From Paramacrobiotus metropolitanus (lineage: Eukaryota > Tardigrada > Eutardigrada > Parachela > Macrobiotidae): 64,000 bases of DNA. Location: positions 124,001 to 188,000 of the forward strand of contig NW_026570367.1 in assembly GCF_019649055.1 (NCBI RefSeq), in the 5' to 3' direction. The position numbers were made by a program, and so were the translations under genes. Position 1 is the first letter of the stretch; each line of letters starts with the position of its first letter. Positions 1-10,743 of this stretch are shown in pieces. The notes under the pieces are model-generated. The model ran no database searches. It saw only the letters and a list, made by a program, of their open reading frames with translations, and was not told the origin of the DNA.

Positions 1-1
1 C

Positions 2-3000
2 GATGGCAAATGGCTCACGTGGACATATCTGCAATATTATGAAGCAGTGCGCACAGCTGCCAAAGCTTTTATTAACTTGGGTTTGGAGCCCTTCCATGCC
101 GTGGGAATTGCCGGCTTCAATTCTCCAGAATGGTTCATTTCTGATATTGGAGCCATTTATGCTGGGTGAATGCTTTGAATCTCGTTCTAATGTCATTTAA
201 ATGCAGCTTATTATATTATTACTTCAAAGTTTAGTGCAAGTGTGATCTGTAAGTAGCGGCAAAAATCCTTTTATTTTAACATTTGATTATTTTGTTCCAG
301 AGGAATTGCCGTTGGAATCTACACTACAAATTCGCCAGAAGCTTGTTTATTTAATGCTGTCGATTCACGTGCTAATATAATCGTGGTGGAAGATGACAAG
401 CAGCTGCAGAAAATTCTCCAGATTCGAGATCAGCTGCCACTTCTCAAAGCCATTATTCAGTACATTGGAACACCAGTTCAAAAATACGACAACGTGTACA
501 GTTGGGAAGAGTTCATGGCCAAAGCACGCGGAGTCCCTGACTCAGTGTTAACGGAGCGACACAAATTGATATCACCTAATAAATGTTGTACGATTATTTA
601 TACTTCCGGTACAACGGGCAACCCGAAAGGGGCAATGTTGAGCCACGATAATCTCATTTGGACGTCGAAGATGGCGCAAGAATCGGTGGGTCTCAACAAA
701 GATGATGTTTTCATCAGCTATTTGCCCCTCAGTCATGTGGCCGCGCAGATGACGGATCTGTATTTGCCTATTACTACCGGGGGTACGATTTATTTTGCAC
801 AACCGGATGCCCTAAAGGGAACCCTTGTTGATACCCTAAAAGAAGCTCGTCCGACTGCCATGATCGGTGTGCCGCGTGTGTGGGAAAAGATTATGGAAAA
901 AATGCGAGCGCTTTCACGACAGAATGGTGCAGTTAAACAATGGATCGCCAAATGGGCTAAAGATGTCGGTCTGAGAGGAAATTTAGCCAGAATGAAAGGG
1001 TTCGTGAATACTCAAGTTTGTTCCATTCGAAGTTTATTGCTGTTGCTTGCTTGCTCTCTGAATTCCGTAATTATTGACTCGACAACACAGTAATACTGTC
1101 GTGTCTTATTTTCTTCGTCAATATTTAGTATACTTGTATTAGTTCAGGCATTGGGATGAGATAGTTACGATTGATTTAGCATTGATAACCATTTTTATTC
1201 CATCATTCTTTCTGTGACCGTAGTGATGGCGTTCCCTTTGGATGGACAATGGCTAATGCGTTGGTTTTCAAGAAGGTTCGACAGGCTTTGGGTCTTGATC
1301 GTTGTCGCATTACTGCCAGTGGTGCTGCACCTTTAATGCCTCAAACACAAGAGTTCTTTTTGTCGTTGGATATTCCTATCTTGGATATATACGGCATGAG
1401 CGAAAGTTCCGGTAAGTTGAGGAATATAGCAAGGGTTTAATTTTTGGCGTGTACGAGTAGCTTTAACATACCTATACTCCTTATAGTCTCCATCTGCAAA
1501 AAAGGATTGAATATGGGATAGTTAGATTTATTGAAAGTGAATGGCCTCATTTGGCCTGTACTGATCATGTTGTTCGGACTTTTGAGTCGTTGCGCGTATT
1601 ACTTTTAACTGACGTTTGTGTATAACGAAGTAAGAACACCTTCTGTGTGAACTATATCGAAATTTAATGATGATGAACAAACTTTTTTTGGTATTATCAT
1701 GTTTATTAACACATTATACACAGATTATTCCGAATGTGTACGCGGTAGTAAGTGATAAGTACCGCTGTATTTCGTTTAATGGCATAGGTAATTATCGAAA
1801 GTGTATACCGTCGCTTTCTTTGTTTGATGGGGAACACTCCTTGAAATGAATCACTTCTTAATTCTTAAGTTTTGAAACATCAGGTGAGGTGATATGTGGT
1901 GTGTAGAGTCATCAGTCAGTAATTATTTGGGTGCCGGTACTGCCGTCATATTTGTGCTGTGTACATTTATTTTTATGTATGCTATGTATTCTCGGAAATG
2001 TTTCGCATGATTTACTGGAAGGTCAAGAAAATACCATAATAATTCTTTTGAATATAGCTCCACATACAGTGAATAAGCCGGGAGCTTTTAAACTTGGATC
2101 GGCTGGTCGTGAGATGCCCGGATGCAAAACAAAAATTGCCAAACCGGATGCTGATGGAAATGGAGAGGTATGAACTTTTGGGCATAGTAGGGGTCTGAGC
2201 CCCGCCCGTAGTTCTGTTGGTGCGTTCAAGATATTTCCGGATTTTTCTTGCAGATTTGTATGTATGGCCGCCATGTTTTTATGGGTTATTTGGGACTGGA
2301 AGAGAAAACGTTAGAAGCTCTGGACGAAGAGGGCTACCTGCGAACGGGTGATGTGGGTAAATTCGACGAGGATGGTTATTTGTTCATCACCGGCCGATTG
2401 AAGGAGCTTATCATCACGGCTGGTGGTGAGAATATTCCTCCTGTTGCCATTGAGGATCATGTCAAAGCGGAAATTCCCATCGTCAGTCATGCAATGCTGA
2501 TTGGGGATAAACGCAAATTTCTTAGCATTATGCTGACGCTGAAAACCGAGATTGACCTGAATTCTGGCGAGCCGTCAAATAAGCTGTTAAAATCAACACA
2601 GGATTGGTAATAAGAAACCTTCTAAATACAACGTTCCTTAATTCAAAAAAAAATGTTTCTGCTCAGGATAAAAGAATTAACCGGGGAGACGATGACAACT
2701 GTTGAAGAAGCCCGCAAATCGGAAGCAGTGAAGCAGGCTATTCAGAAAGGAATGGAACGTGTCAACAAGAAGGCTACCAGTCGCGCTCAGGTTGTGCAGA
2801 AGTTCGAAATTCTTCCGGTGGATTTCAGTATTCCTGGTGGTGAGTTAGGTGAGTTGTCGCACTGGTTTTTGCTCTGGCTAATCATTAATGATGTCTTCCA
2901 TTTAAAGATGTTTGATCGCAAAACGATTCATAAATTATGGATGTATCACTTTCTTGTGTGGTATTTGTCAGGTCCGACGATGAAATTGAAGCGTCCAGTT

Positions 3001-3057
3001 GCGGCGAAGAAGTATTCAGACGTGATTGAAGGCTTCTATGTTGGAACCGATGAGTAG
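2..3057 (+). CDS. ACSBG: Long-chain acyl-CoA synthetase, bubblegum (ACSBG) type, 5' end cut by window
   Basis: Activates long-chain fatty acids to acyl-CoA using ATP; by family it acts at ER or cytoplasmic membranes in lipid metabolism. Exons that keep frame are 2-165, 301-999, 1224-1411, 2058-2167, 2254-2606, 2667-2848 and 2972-3057 (594 codons, stop TAG). Visible motifs are the AMP-binding loop YTSGTTGNPKG (exon 301-999), the YGMSESSG block before 1411, the hinge region GDVGKFDEDGYLFITGRLKE, and a C-terminus PTMKLKRPVAAKKY that is typical of ACSBG. Human ACSBG1 is 724 aa (recalled), so about 130 N-terminal residues probably lie left of the window. All junctions are GT-AG and one intron is only 60 bp. 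No break is seen. Assignment to ACSBG rather than ACSL rests on the ISDIGAIYAGG and PTMKLKRP segments. Confidence 0.93.
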
Positions 3058-4511
3058 TGCGGATCGGTGATATTTTTGTGCTACCGTTTTCGAGTTGTAT
3101 TTGGTGTGAACGTTGGCTTTGTCTTTGCTTAATCTTGTTTGATCTTTCTTACATTATTGCGTTATTCTGGTTGGATATTCGGACGGTCCGTGTCTTTCCA
3201 GTCTATTATCCCATCGGTATTTACGTTTTTTGTGTGGCTTATGCGAAAGATTTCCTGTGGCTTGCGAGTTGCAACTAAGGATTCTCATTGGACGGGTCCG
3301 GCAGTTGGCTGATCTATGCACATTATGGGTTTGGCCCGTAACTGACTCTCACATTTCTGCAGCTGCGGTGAAGATGGAAATCTAAACCCTAGAATTTCAT
3401 GTGAACCAAAGGCACAAGATTTAAATTTGTTTGTGGTGCGTCTTATTTATTTCTCCTCTTGTACATATTGCGCTAGAGTGACTTGTTGAGGATGAGTAAT
3501 TTATTTTTTTTGTTAACTATTTGTGTGAACTGCCATCTGTGCATCTGGATTGTGCTCTTTAGAAACGAAATTGCTGTTGAGAATTTAGTTTGAGTCTCAA
3601 ATACCTTAAAACTGTGTTTTGCAGAACGTTGGTGTTTGCTACTATAGCTTTCTTTGGATGACTAAAATTTTGTGGAATGTGGACTCGTGTCGTTGTGATT
3701 GCTTCAGAAAGTACAGGAGAAAACTTGGGCAGGGTCTGGAATAGACCATGACTGTGGAGACTGGGGAACACTGGGCAATGGGCATGCAAATGACAGAGGC
3801 AGATGAAGTTAGCACTTCACAATACAAAATCCTTTTCTTGACATCAAATATAAACAACTTAACATACATCTTTGTAGATTACAGTACACAGTAGTGACAG
3901 CACTGATTAAAGCTTGAAAATATAAGAGTAAGTAATTTTGGGCACCTTGATGCTGCATACAGATAGATACAGTCAGAATTTACGTATTGCGGTAGCTTCA
4001 CTAGCGGGTAGATACAACATATTTTCGGCAGTTTAATTATTTTGAAATTTTCAGAAAGCAGCAAGTTAGTAGCACTAAAGGTCGTGAGAAAACGCTTGTT
4101 GCTGTTGTTTTCTTCGATGTTGTATCAACTTGTATGGACAATGGACATAAACGAGCATTTAAAACGTTTCCACAATATGTATGATTACAGACGTATTTAG
4201 AGCAGCATGTGCACTTGTCGCTCGCACATAAAGACTTTCGTAATTTTCGGTTCCGGGACACAGCTGAGTAGTGTACAGAGTAAGTGTAACTTGCCAGACT
4301 TTAGAGCTCTTCGGTCTTGTGTAATGAACCTTGAACGTAAGTGTAACGAAAATGTTATCAACCCACCCGGGTAATATCAAAAGACGAAAGCGCAAGCAAT
4401 TTCCACTTTTTATTTTACCATAACCTATTACGATGATAACTTTCGATCAGGTGGCGTGATTTAATTGATTTTAATTTTTAAGGTTACAAAACATAACCGA
4501 AAAGCCAAAAT
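3058..4511. other. Intergenic stretch between convergent ACSBG and eL29
   Basis: No open frame here resembles a known protein, and the sequence is AT-rich. It should hold the 3' UTRs of both convergent genes. Short open frames (for example 3559-3869 on the minus strand) lack splice context and protein-like composition. Nothing else is supported. Confidence 0.6.
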
Positions 4512-5418
4512 CTATTTTGCTGCGACTTTCTTGGTATTGATTGCTTCCAAAAGAGTGGCGCGTTTCTGCTTGAGATGTTTCACGTGGGCTTTAAGGTTGG
4601 CTCTTCGCACAAAGCGAAGGTTTCGGAGAAACTTGGGATCCACCTGCAAATCAAACAGAGTTTTTCAATAAAGAGAAACAGATCTCGAAGACTTGGTCAC
4701 TTGAACTCGAGTTCCGCAATAAGCCAAAGAGGGCAAGAATGTGAATGCTAGTATGATAGAATTATCCGAAGATTTCTAAATACAAAGGAAATAAGCATCA
4801 AGTACTTCTACAGCTATGCGAAGCATTTTGTGACTTTTCAAACTGCAATTTGAAATCAAGGCAAGTGCCAATCTGATCCAGCAGTAATACTGCTACTTTA
4901 AGCTGCCTTTGACGTTTAAGTGGTTTAACGTTAAAACTTGCTGCTTGCACTTACAAAACAGCAGGAACATTTGAAAATTAATTTAAATTCAGTCTAAGAC
5001 AGGAGCACACTTGGACGCCATCAACCATAAACGAAATATAACTACGCGAAGTACAGTCTGCCCGACAATCCTATCAACTGTAGTTGCAGATGGTTCGTCT
5101 GGACCTTCCGCAGCACGAATCTTAATTCTTGTGAGTAGGTATACGATATAAACGCTATTACTGCACTTACTCCTTGTTTGGACATAAAACGCTCAGTTTT
5201 CGGCCTGTGAATCCCATTTCGATGGTCTTTCCTATCTACAAAAACAAGAAATCATGGAACTACAACCCAATGATGGCGACGGCTCCAAAAACTATATCGA
5301 AGTTGGCCCTTAGTTGGGGAAGCCAGTGCATCCAAGCGCATTAGGTTACTCCCGGCTGAATGGAAACTTGGCGTCACTTACTTTGATTATGATCGGTATG
5401 GTTCTTCGACTTCGCCAT
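4512..5418 (-). CDS. RPL29: 60S ribosomal protein eL29 (RPL29), three exons
   Basis: A small basic protein of the large ribosomal subunit. Reading the minus strand, exon 1 is 5418-5382 (MAKSKNHTDHNQ), exon 2 is 5235-5171 (starts NRKDHRNGIHRPK) and exon 3 is 4643-4512 (starts VDPKFLRNLRFVRRANLKAH), stop TAG at 4512-4514. All junctions are GT-AG and phases close to 77 aa. The NHNQNRK..HRNGI..PK and VDPKFLRN segments are diagnostic of eL29. The exons are too short to stand out as open frames, so this gene is easily missed. The 527-bp second intron was checked by eye for an obvious C/D snoRNA (TGATGA ... CTGA) and none was convincing. The gene is convergent with ACSBG and divergent from the AFG2A gene. 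Confidence 0.93.
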
Positions 5419-6213
5419 GTTTTTCCAAAATTAAAAGAAAAGAATCTCTGGAATTCAACCAAGAACTGAGATAGTAAAACTATCAATACACTGGAACTGC
5501 AAAGGCCTAAGCAAACTTCGTTAGATTCTGACGACGGAGTTCCCCAAGTAGTACCAGTTTAGAGTGAACCGGCTACTGCGCCGTTGCGATGCATTACGCG
5601 TTCAGTGACACCTTGCAGCCTTAAATATCCCGTACGACCCGTAGTCATAACACCTTGTTCTTGTTCTTATACTACTCTCTACGTACACGGCGGCGCTTAC
5701 TTTTATTATCTTTGTGACTTTTTCACTTGGTTGCACGAGTTGCACGCACCATTTTGCATTTTTGCACCAAAATTTTAAATAACGATAAATAAAAGTTTTA
5801 AAAAACTTTCTGACTTTGTGTAGTTGAAGTAGGATCAGCAGGCTCCTACTGTGCATTAGCGTATTATGTGAGTGCTGAAGTGTGTTTTGCAAAGCGTGCG
5901 ACGAGGTTGACGCGAGACCCCGAATACTACGCGAGCTCCAGCTTCCATCTGACATCTCCGGTGAACAGGTGAGACCGTCAAAGTAGAAACAAGTTATTTG
6001 CACTGGATAATGGATATTAGATTTGCCTGGCATGTGATGAAACATTCTTGCACTGAACCGGTTAGATTCCGTCGAGATTCTACTCCGGGATTTTGCAGAA
6101 AAACATTGGGGTTGTAACTGAAATGGCCTGTAATGTTTAAGCTTTTACGTTGATACCGCTTTTACATTTTTATTTTACTAGCATCATTCCATTTCGTTTT
6201 TCCTTTTGTAGGA
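5419..6213. promoter_or_regulatory. Divergent upstream region of eL29 and AFG2A-like gene
   Basis: About 800 bp separate the eL29 start (minus) from the AFG2A-like start (plus), so both promoters should lie here. A GC-richer stretch at 5870-5985 ends in a good donor (CAG|GTGAGA at about 5969), and a strong acceptor lies just before 6212. This suggests a 5' non-coding exon for AFG2A: the frame that would join to its ATG contains a TGA. The 147-codon minus-strand frame at 5602-6045 looks random. No TATA box was identified. Confidence 0.45.
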
Positions 6214-8846
6214 ATGTCGGGATCCACTCCAAAGTCCGGTAAAAAATCTAATAAAAAAGATACGAAGCCCAGGAAAGAATATTCGTACTCGGATGTCGGC
6301 GGATTGACGCCGCAGATTGGAAGTCTGAGGGAACTCGTGGAGATTCCCATCAGACAAAAAGAATTATGGCGTAATCTCGGTTTAAAATTACCACGGGGAG
6401 CGCTGTTACACGGTCCACCTGGGACGGGGAAAACTCTGCTCTGTCGAGCGCTAATAAGCGAAATGGCTAAAGACGGTGTCAGCTGTGTTGTCGTTTCTCC
6501 GCTGGAAGCCGTCAGCAGCGCTGGCTTGTCCAGCTCCGGTGATATGGAACCACATCTGGTCAGTGCCTTCAACAACGCTAAAGGACGCTCGCCGTGCATA
6601 CTATTTATCGACAATCTTGAGACATTCTGCCCGAAGTTTGAGTCTGGCCACATGACTGCGCAGGAATCCAAAGCAGTGGGAATGCTTGTTAATTTGATTG
6701 ACGAACTGGACGAAGTCGACAGTAAGAGATTTGTGGTTTTAGCGTTCCGGAGCGCTGCTTTCGATTTTCATCGTCTGCTTGCAACATTAGTTTAAAAGCG
6801 TCAGACTTTTTTAGTTTGTTTATTTAATTTATTTTGGTGCTCTCTTGCGCTGCATTTTTTAGTTATTTGTGTGATTATCTCTGCCATTTTTTGTTTGTGC
6901 ATTTCTTTAATGTTTTGATTTACCGTACCTGCGCTATGCAAAGCTGGTTGCTTTTAGGTTCGGTATTCCTTATAGCAACATGCATCCGCCCCGACGCCGT
7001 ACCCTCCATACTCCGCCGACCTGGCCGTTTTGATAAAGAAATTTACATTCCGGTACCTGCTTCGGGACCTCAGCGGTACATATTTTTTTGATTATCGGAT
7101 AAGTTTGTGCGACCACACTGGAATACATATATTGCAGTTTGCAGATATTCGATGTCCTGGCGAAACAATTGAACCATGTACTGACCGAGGAGCAACGAAC
7201 GGAGCTCTGCCAGGGTCTGCATGGTTTCGTTGGCGCTGATATTGCGGCACTGTGTTTTGAGGCGGGACTACAAACCACCAGACGTGTTTTGAAGGTAGTC
7301 GCAGGATTATAGTTCATTTCCTTCCTGGTTACAACAGGAAAAGAATTTTCAGACACCGGAAGAAAACCGATTACCAGAGGACTGCAGAATTCACTACCAA
7401 GATTTCGTACATGCCAAACAGTTCATAAAACCAAGCGCTCTTCGGGAAGTGCAAATTGAAATACCAAAAGTATTGAGACCGTTTTCGATTCTTTGTTAAT
7501 CATTGCTTTCTTAAAGATCATTGCTTTCATATTTTGCAGGTTCAGTGGAGAGATATCGGTGGTCAGGAAGAGATCAAGCGCCGTTTAAAGGAATCGGTGG
7601 AATTACCTTTGAAATATCCACAATTATTCTCGGAAATGGGCATTGTTCCTCCTCGCGGTATACTGTTATTCGGTCCTCCCGGTTGCTCCAAAACCTTGAT
7701 CGCGCAAGCAGTTGCCACAGAATCTGGACTGAATTTCATTGCCGTGAAAGGTGGTTGAATATTGTTTAATTTTCCTCATCCGACTAAATTTTAACCGTAT
7801 TTGTGCACTAACTAGGTCCTGAATTGTATAGTAAATGGGTTGGGGAATCCGAGCGGACATTGAGAGAAATTTTCGATCGCGCCAGAACATCGGCACCCTC
7901 CGTTATATTTATCGATGAGATTGATGCCATAGCTTCGTCGCGTGGCACCGCTAAATCCGGCAGCAACGTAGGCGACCGAATTTTAGCCACTTTCCTTAAC
8001 GAGATGGGCAAGTAGCTGATGTTATTTTTTCTAGAAACCAGAATTTTAGTCAGTTGTTTTACATATTTTTTGCTTCAGATGGCGTGGAATCCATGGCCAA
8101 TGTAGTCGTAATTGCGGCAACCAATCGACCGGATGTGATAGACAAGGCGCTTATGCGACCTGGCCGGCTGGATCGTATTATATATGTCCCTTTACCTGAT
8201 GAGTTCTCGCGACGGGAAATATTTCGTGTACGGTTTCGAAAGCTTCCCGTAAGCAGTGCCGTCAGAGACCAGATGGACGAGCTGGTTAGAATTACGGCAG
8301 AATTTTCGGGCGCCGAGGTAAACACATTACGAGTGGTTGGAGACTTTCCATCCAGCCAGACCTGGTATCTTTGTTGTTTTGTACTGTAATCGGAAACAGC
8401 GAAATCGAAAATAAAATTGGTTTTAATGTAGCCGTAAAGTGACTGTTCGATTTTTTATGTCAGTTTTTGATAAAATGCAGACGCTAACGCTGTTAATATT
8501 TTATTTCTTGTTACGGTACTTATTTTATATCGCAGCTCAGTTTTTTGTACTGTTGCAGATCACTGCACTCTGTCAAGAAGCTGCACTTTTGGCTCTTGAT
8601 GACTTAATAGGAACCTCTGAGCCAGTCGAAATGAAATCGGAACTGGAAATCGGTTTTGGTAATATGCAGATCGCTGAATCCGATAAGAAAAAGGAAAAAT
8701 GCCCGATTCCGGGTGAAAAGGCCCCGTGTACTGTTGAAATGGAACATTTCCAGAGAGCGCGGCGGTTGGTTAAACCCCGAACAACAGCCAAGACCGTACA
8801 ATATTATCGAGAATTTGCCGAAAACAGTGCTCTTAATGTGGAATGA
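6214..8846 (+). CDS. AFG2A: AFG2A/SPATA5-like tandem AAA ATPase lacking the N-terminal domain
   Basis: By family, this ATPase releases recycling factors from pre-60S ribosomes in the cytoplasm. Exons: 6214-6721, 6958-7075, 7138-7294, 7338-7469, 7540-7750, 7816-8007, 8079-8317 and 8559-8846, giving 614 aa. D1 has Walker A GPPGTGKT (about residue 67) and a Walker B reading ILFIDN (D133-N134), where the usual Glu is Asn. D2 has the AFG2-type Walker A GPPGCSKT (about 350), [14 protein letters not shown] and an intact FIDEID (409-410). [26 protein letters not shown] matches AFG2A better than AFG2B. Human AFG2A is about 890 aa (recalled); here only about 27 residues precede D1, so the N-domain is absent or encoded by an unseen exon. 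The intron at 8008-8078 is GC-AG. Confidence 0.92.
8008..8078 (+). other. GC-AG intron in the AFG2A-like gene
   Basis: The reading frame requires exon ...GAG ATG G joined to AT GGC GTG, giving the conserved NEMDGVE segment of D2. The donor is therefore GCAAGT, the standard minor GC donor consensus, with acceptor TTCAG. No GT donor in the correct phase lies nearby. Confidence 0.8.
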
Positions 8847-10743
8847 GACAATCCGGAAACTTATATTAACCAGATTGCATTCATTTTTACCTGTGAAAGA
8901 TATATGTTTGGCTAATAGCTTTGCAGAACCTTACCTTGTTAATTATATTTTTCTGGAATTTTGTAAATTTCTGTCATATATACTGATCACGTGGCGTTCG
9001 TCACTGGAGATCGATACAAAATGAGGTTCTGAAAAGGCCTGCGAGGCACATTCCCGCAATTATCCAGAAGCGTCATATTTTAATTTCCCGTCTCCGCAGT
9101 CCGCACACCTTCCAATTACATTTAAAATTATAATTGGAGCCTATCAGCTGAAATATCCCCACCTGCATCTCTACCAGAAACAGACGTAAACGAATAATGT
9201 TAAATTTGCACGAATACCTAAAGGTCTACGGTAACCGTAGCACGCAATGGCTGCGCCAAATTATTTCCATTCGGGTGCGGCCAGCAGGCAAGGGAATCTT
9301 TGTGTCACTGTCATCCGCACATGGAGTGAGGGATGTCGTAGCGCTTACGCTCCGGAGACATGAATGAAAATAGTACCAGCGTTTTTTATCCCAAGTGGTG
9401 TGACACTGGCAGACACCAGACAGCATCTCCGCAACCGGAGTTTTATCGGTGTGCTCCGCTCCGCGGCGGCACATATGGGACACGTGCACGTGATCAAATT
9501 GTCTGACGTCAAAGAATTTGCCGGTCATAGCTAATAATCCTAGCAGTATGTCTCGGCTTTCTTCACAGCATAGCTTCCGGTAGTTGGATCAATGAGAGTT
9601 GGTTACCGGATTAAGGGAGTGGTACTGGGAGCGGCACCACTTACTCTGCCCAATTCATCGCGCCGAATACAGCGTTCGCCGATTGGTAGTAACTGAGATC
9701 GGGACTCGTATCGTGCAGGACCTGCCGGTATGCCACTGAAATTTTCAGTTATCGTATTTGTGGTTTGTAGTGTACACTTCTCCACTCCAGAATGCAGATT
9801 ACAGTTCAAGTTCATTCGCTGTCGTTAATGGTTCAAGATATTAACAAGTTTTCCATGAGAACATTTCGACTCCTACCGTCACAAAATTAGAAAGCAATGG
9901 TAGTCGTACTAGGTACTAAAATAAACACTAGAAAAAACAACTTCAAATACGTCAACTTTAAATACCGCAGAGTATAATAACATGTCAATGTTGGTTAAAA
10001 ATGGTTAATGTTGGTTAATAATCCACAAATAAAAAAAAGAACTTTTTTTCAGTGTTGCAGATATATGTAGTTTACGAATATTAAAGTACAGTACTTATCT
10101 CAATAAAACAACGAAAATTACGGATATTGCACGATGTTCAGCAATTACGCTCAACCTCTAACACCGTCCGTCAAGTCGACCAACAGTTAGATTACAATTT
10201 GTATGTTCTGATTTTCTAAAGCATAGCAAATTCACGATAAGAAATTACGAACAGAGTTTAAATACATTTAAGTAAGATGCACCTTATGGCTGTACAAAAT
10301 GCGGACATTCTGTAAAAGCAATCCAAATAAAAAAATAACATCAACAAAGTACAGTGCCTAGCCGAATCTCACATTCGGACATGTTCAAGATAATTAATGT
10401 CAAGACTAGTTTCAATTCAACAATCCTTTCGCCATATGTTAGCGTGACTGGCGACAAATCCAAGTAACAAAACCCTCGTGTACGTTAGGACGACTCCAGC
10501 AGTTAAAGGTTACGAAAAACAGTCGGATCAAAATGGCTGTGACAAAATTCTGTGGAATTGAGCGAAAGATTCTGAGGCACTTGATCCATAATACGAACCA
10601 ACTGCGACTTCAGCCAGAATGGTTTCCATCTGTCCCTCCATTACGCAGCTGAGCCGTATACACCACTGTAGGAACCACAAACATCTTTTATATGTCATAC
10701 TGTCAGAAGGGAGGACCCGAGTGGCTCGTTGAGCGGCCCGTCT
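8847..10743. other. Intergenic region with one unexplained GC-rich open island (9190-9760)
   Basis: Most of this stretch is AT-rich and empty. Between about 9190 and 9760 the sequence is GC-richer and open in several frames. On the plus strand, two 56-codon frames start at 9199 (MLNLHEYLKV...) and about 9363 (MKIVPAFFIP...); the first ends in a TGA that overlaps the ATG of the second. On the minus strand, 9226-9528 is open for 100 codons, and an acceptor at about 9753 leads to a short open exon (AYRQVLHDTSPDLSYYQSAN...) ending in a GTAAGT donor. I recognise none of these and cannot choose a strand. It may be a small unknown gene or the terminal exons of one. Confidence 0.3.

Noticed and set aside
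3559-4395. Cluster of overlapping minus-strand frames
   Set aside because: Mutually overlapping, AT-rich, without motifs; probably 3' UTR and intergenic sequence.
4644-5170. Possible snoRNA in an eL29 intron
   Set aside because: No convincing C/D or H/ACA box set was found by eye; a covariance-model search would be needed.
5602-6045. 147-codon open frame on the minus strand
   Set aside because: No recognisable motif, poor composition, no splice context and overlap with the likely divergent promoter region.
6162-6671. 169-codon minus-strand frame
   Set aside because: Exact antisense shadow of AFG2A exon 1, whose plus-strand Walker motifs are unmistakable.
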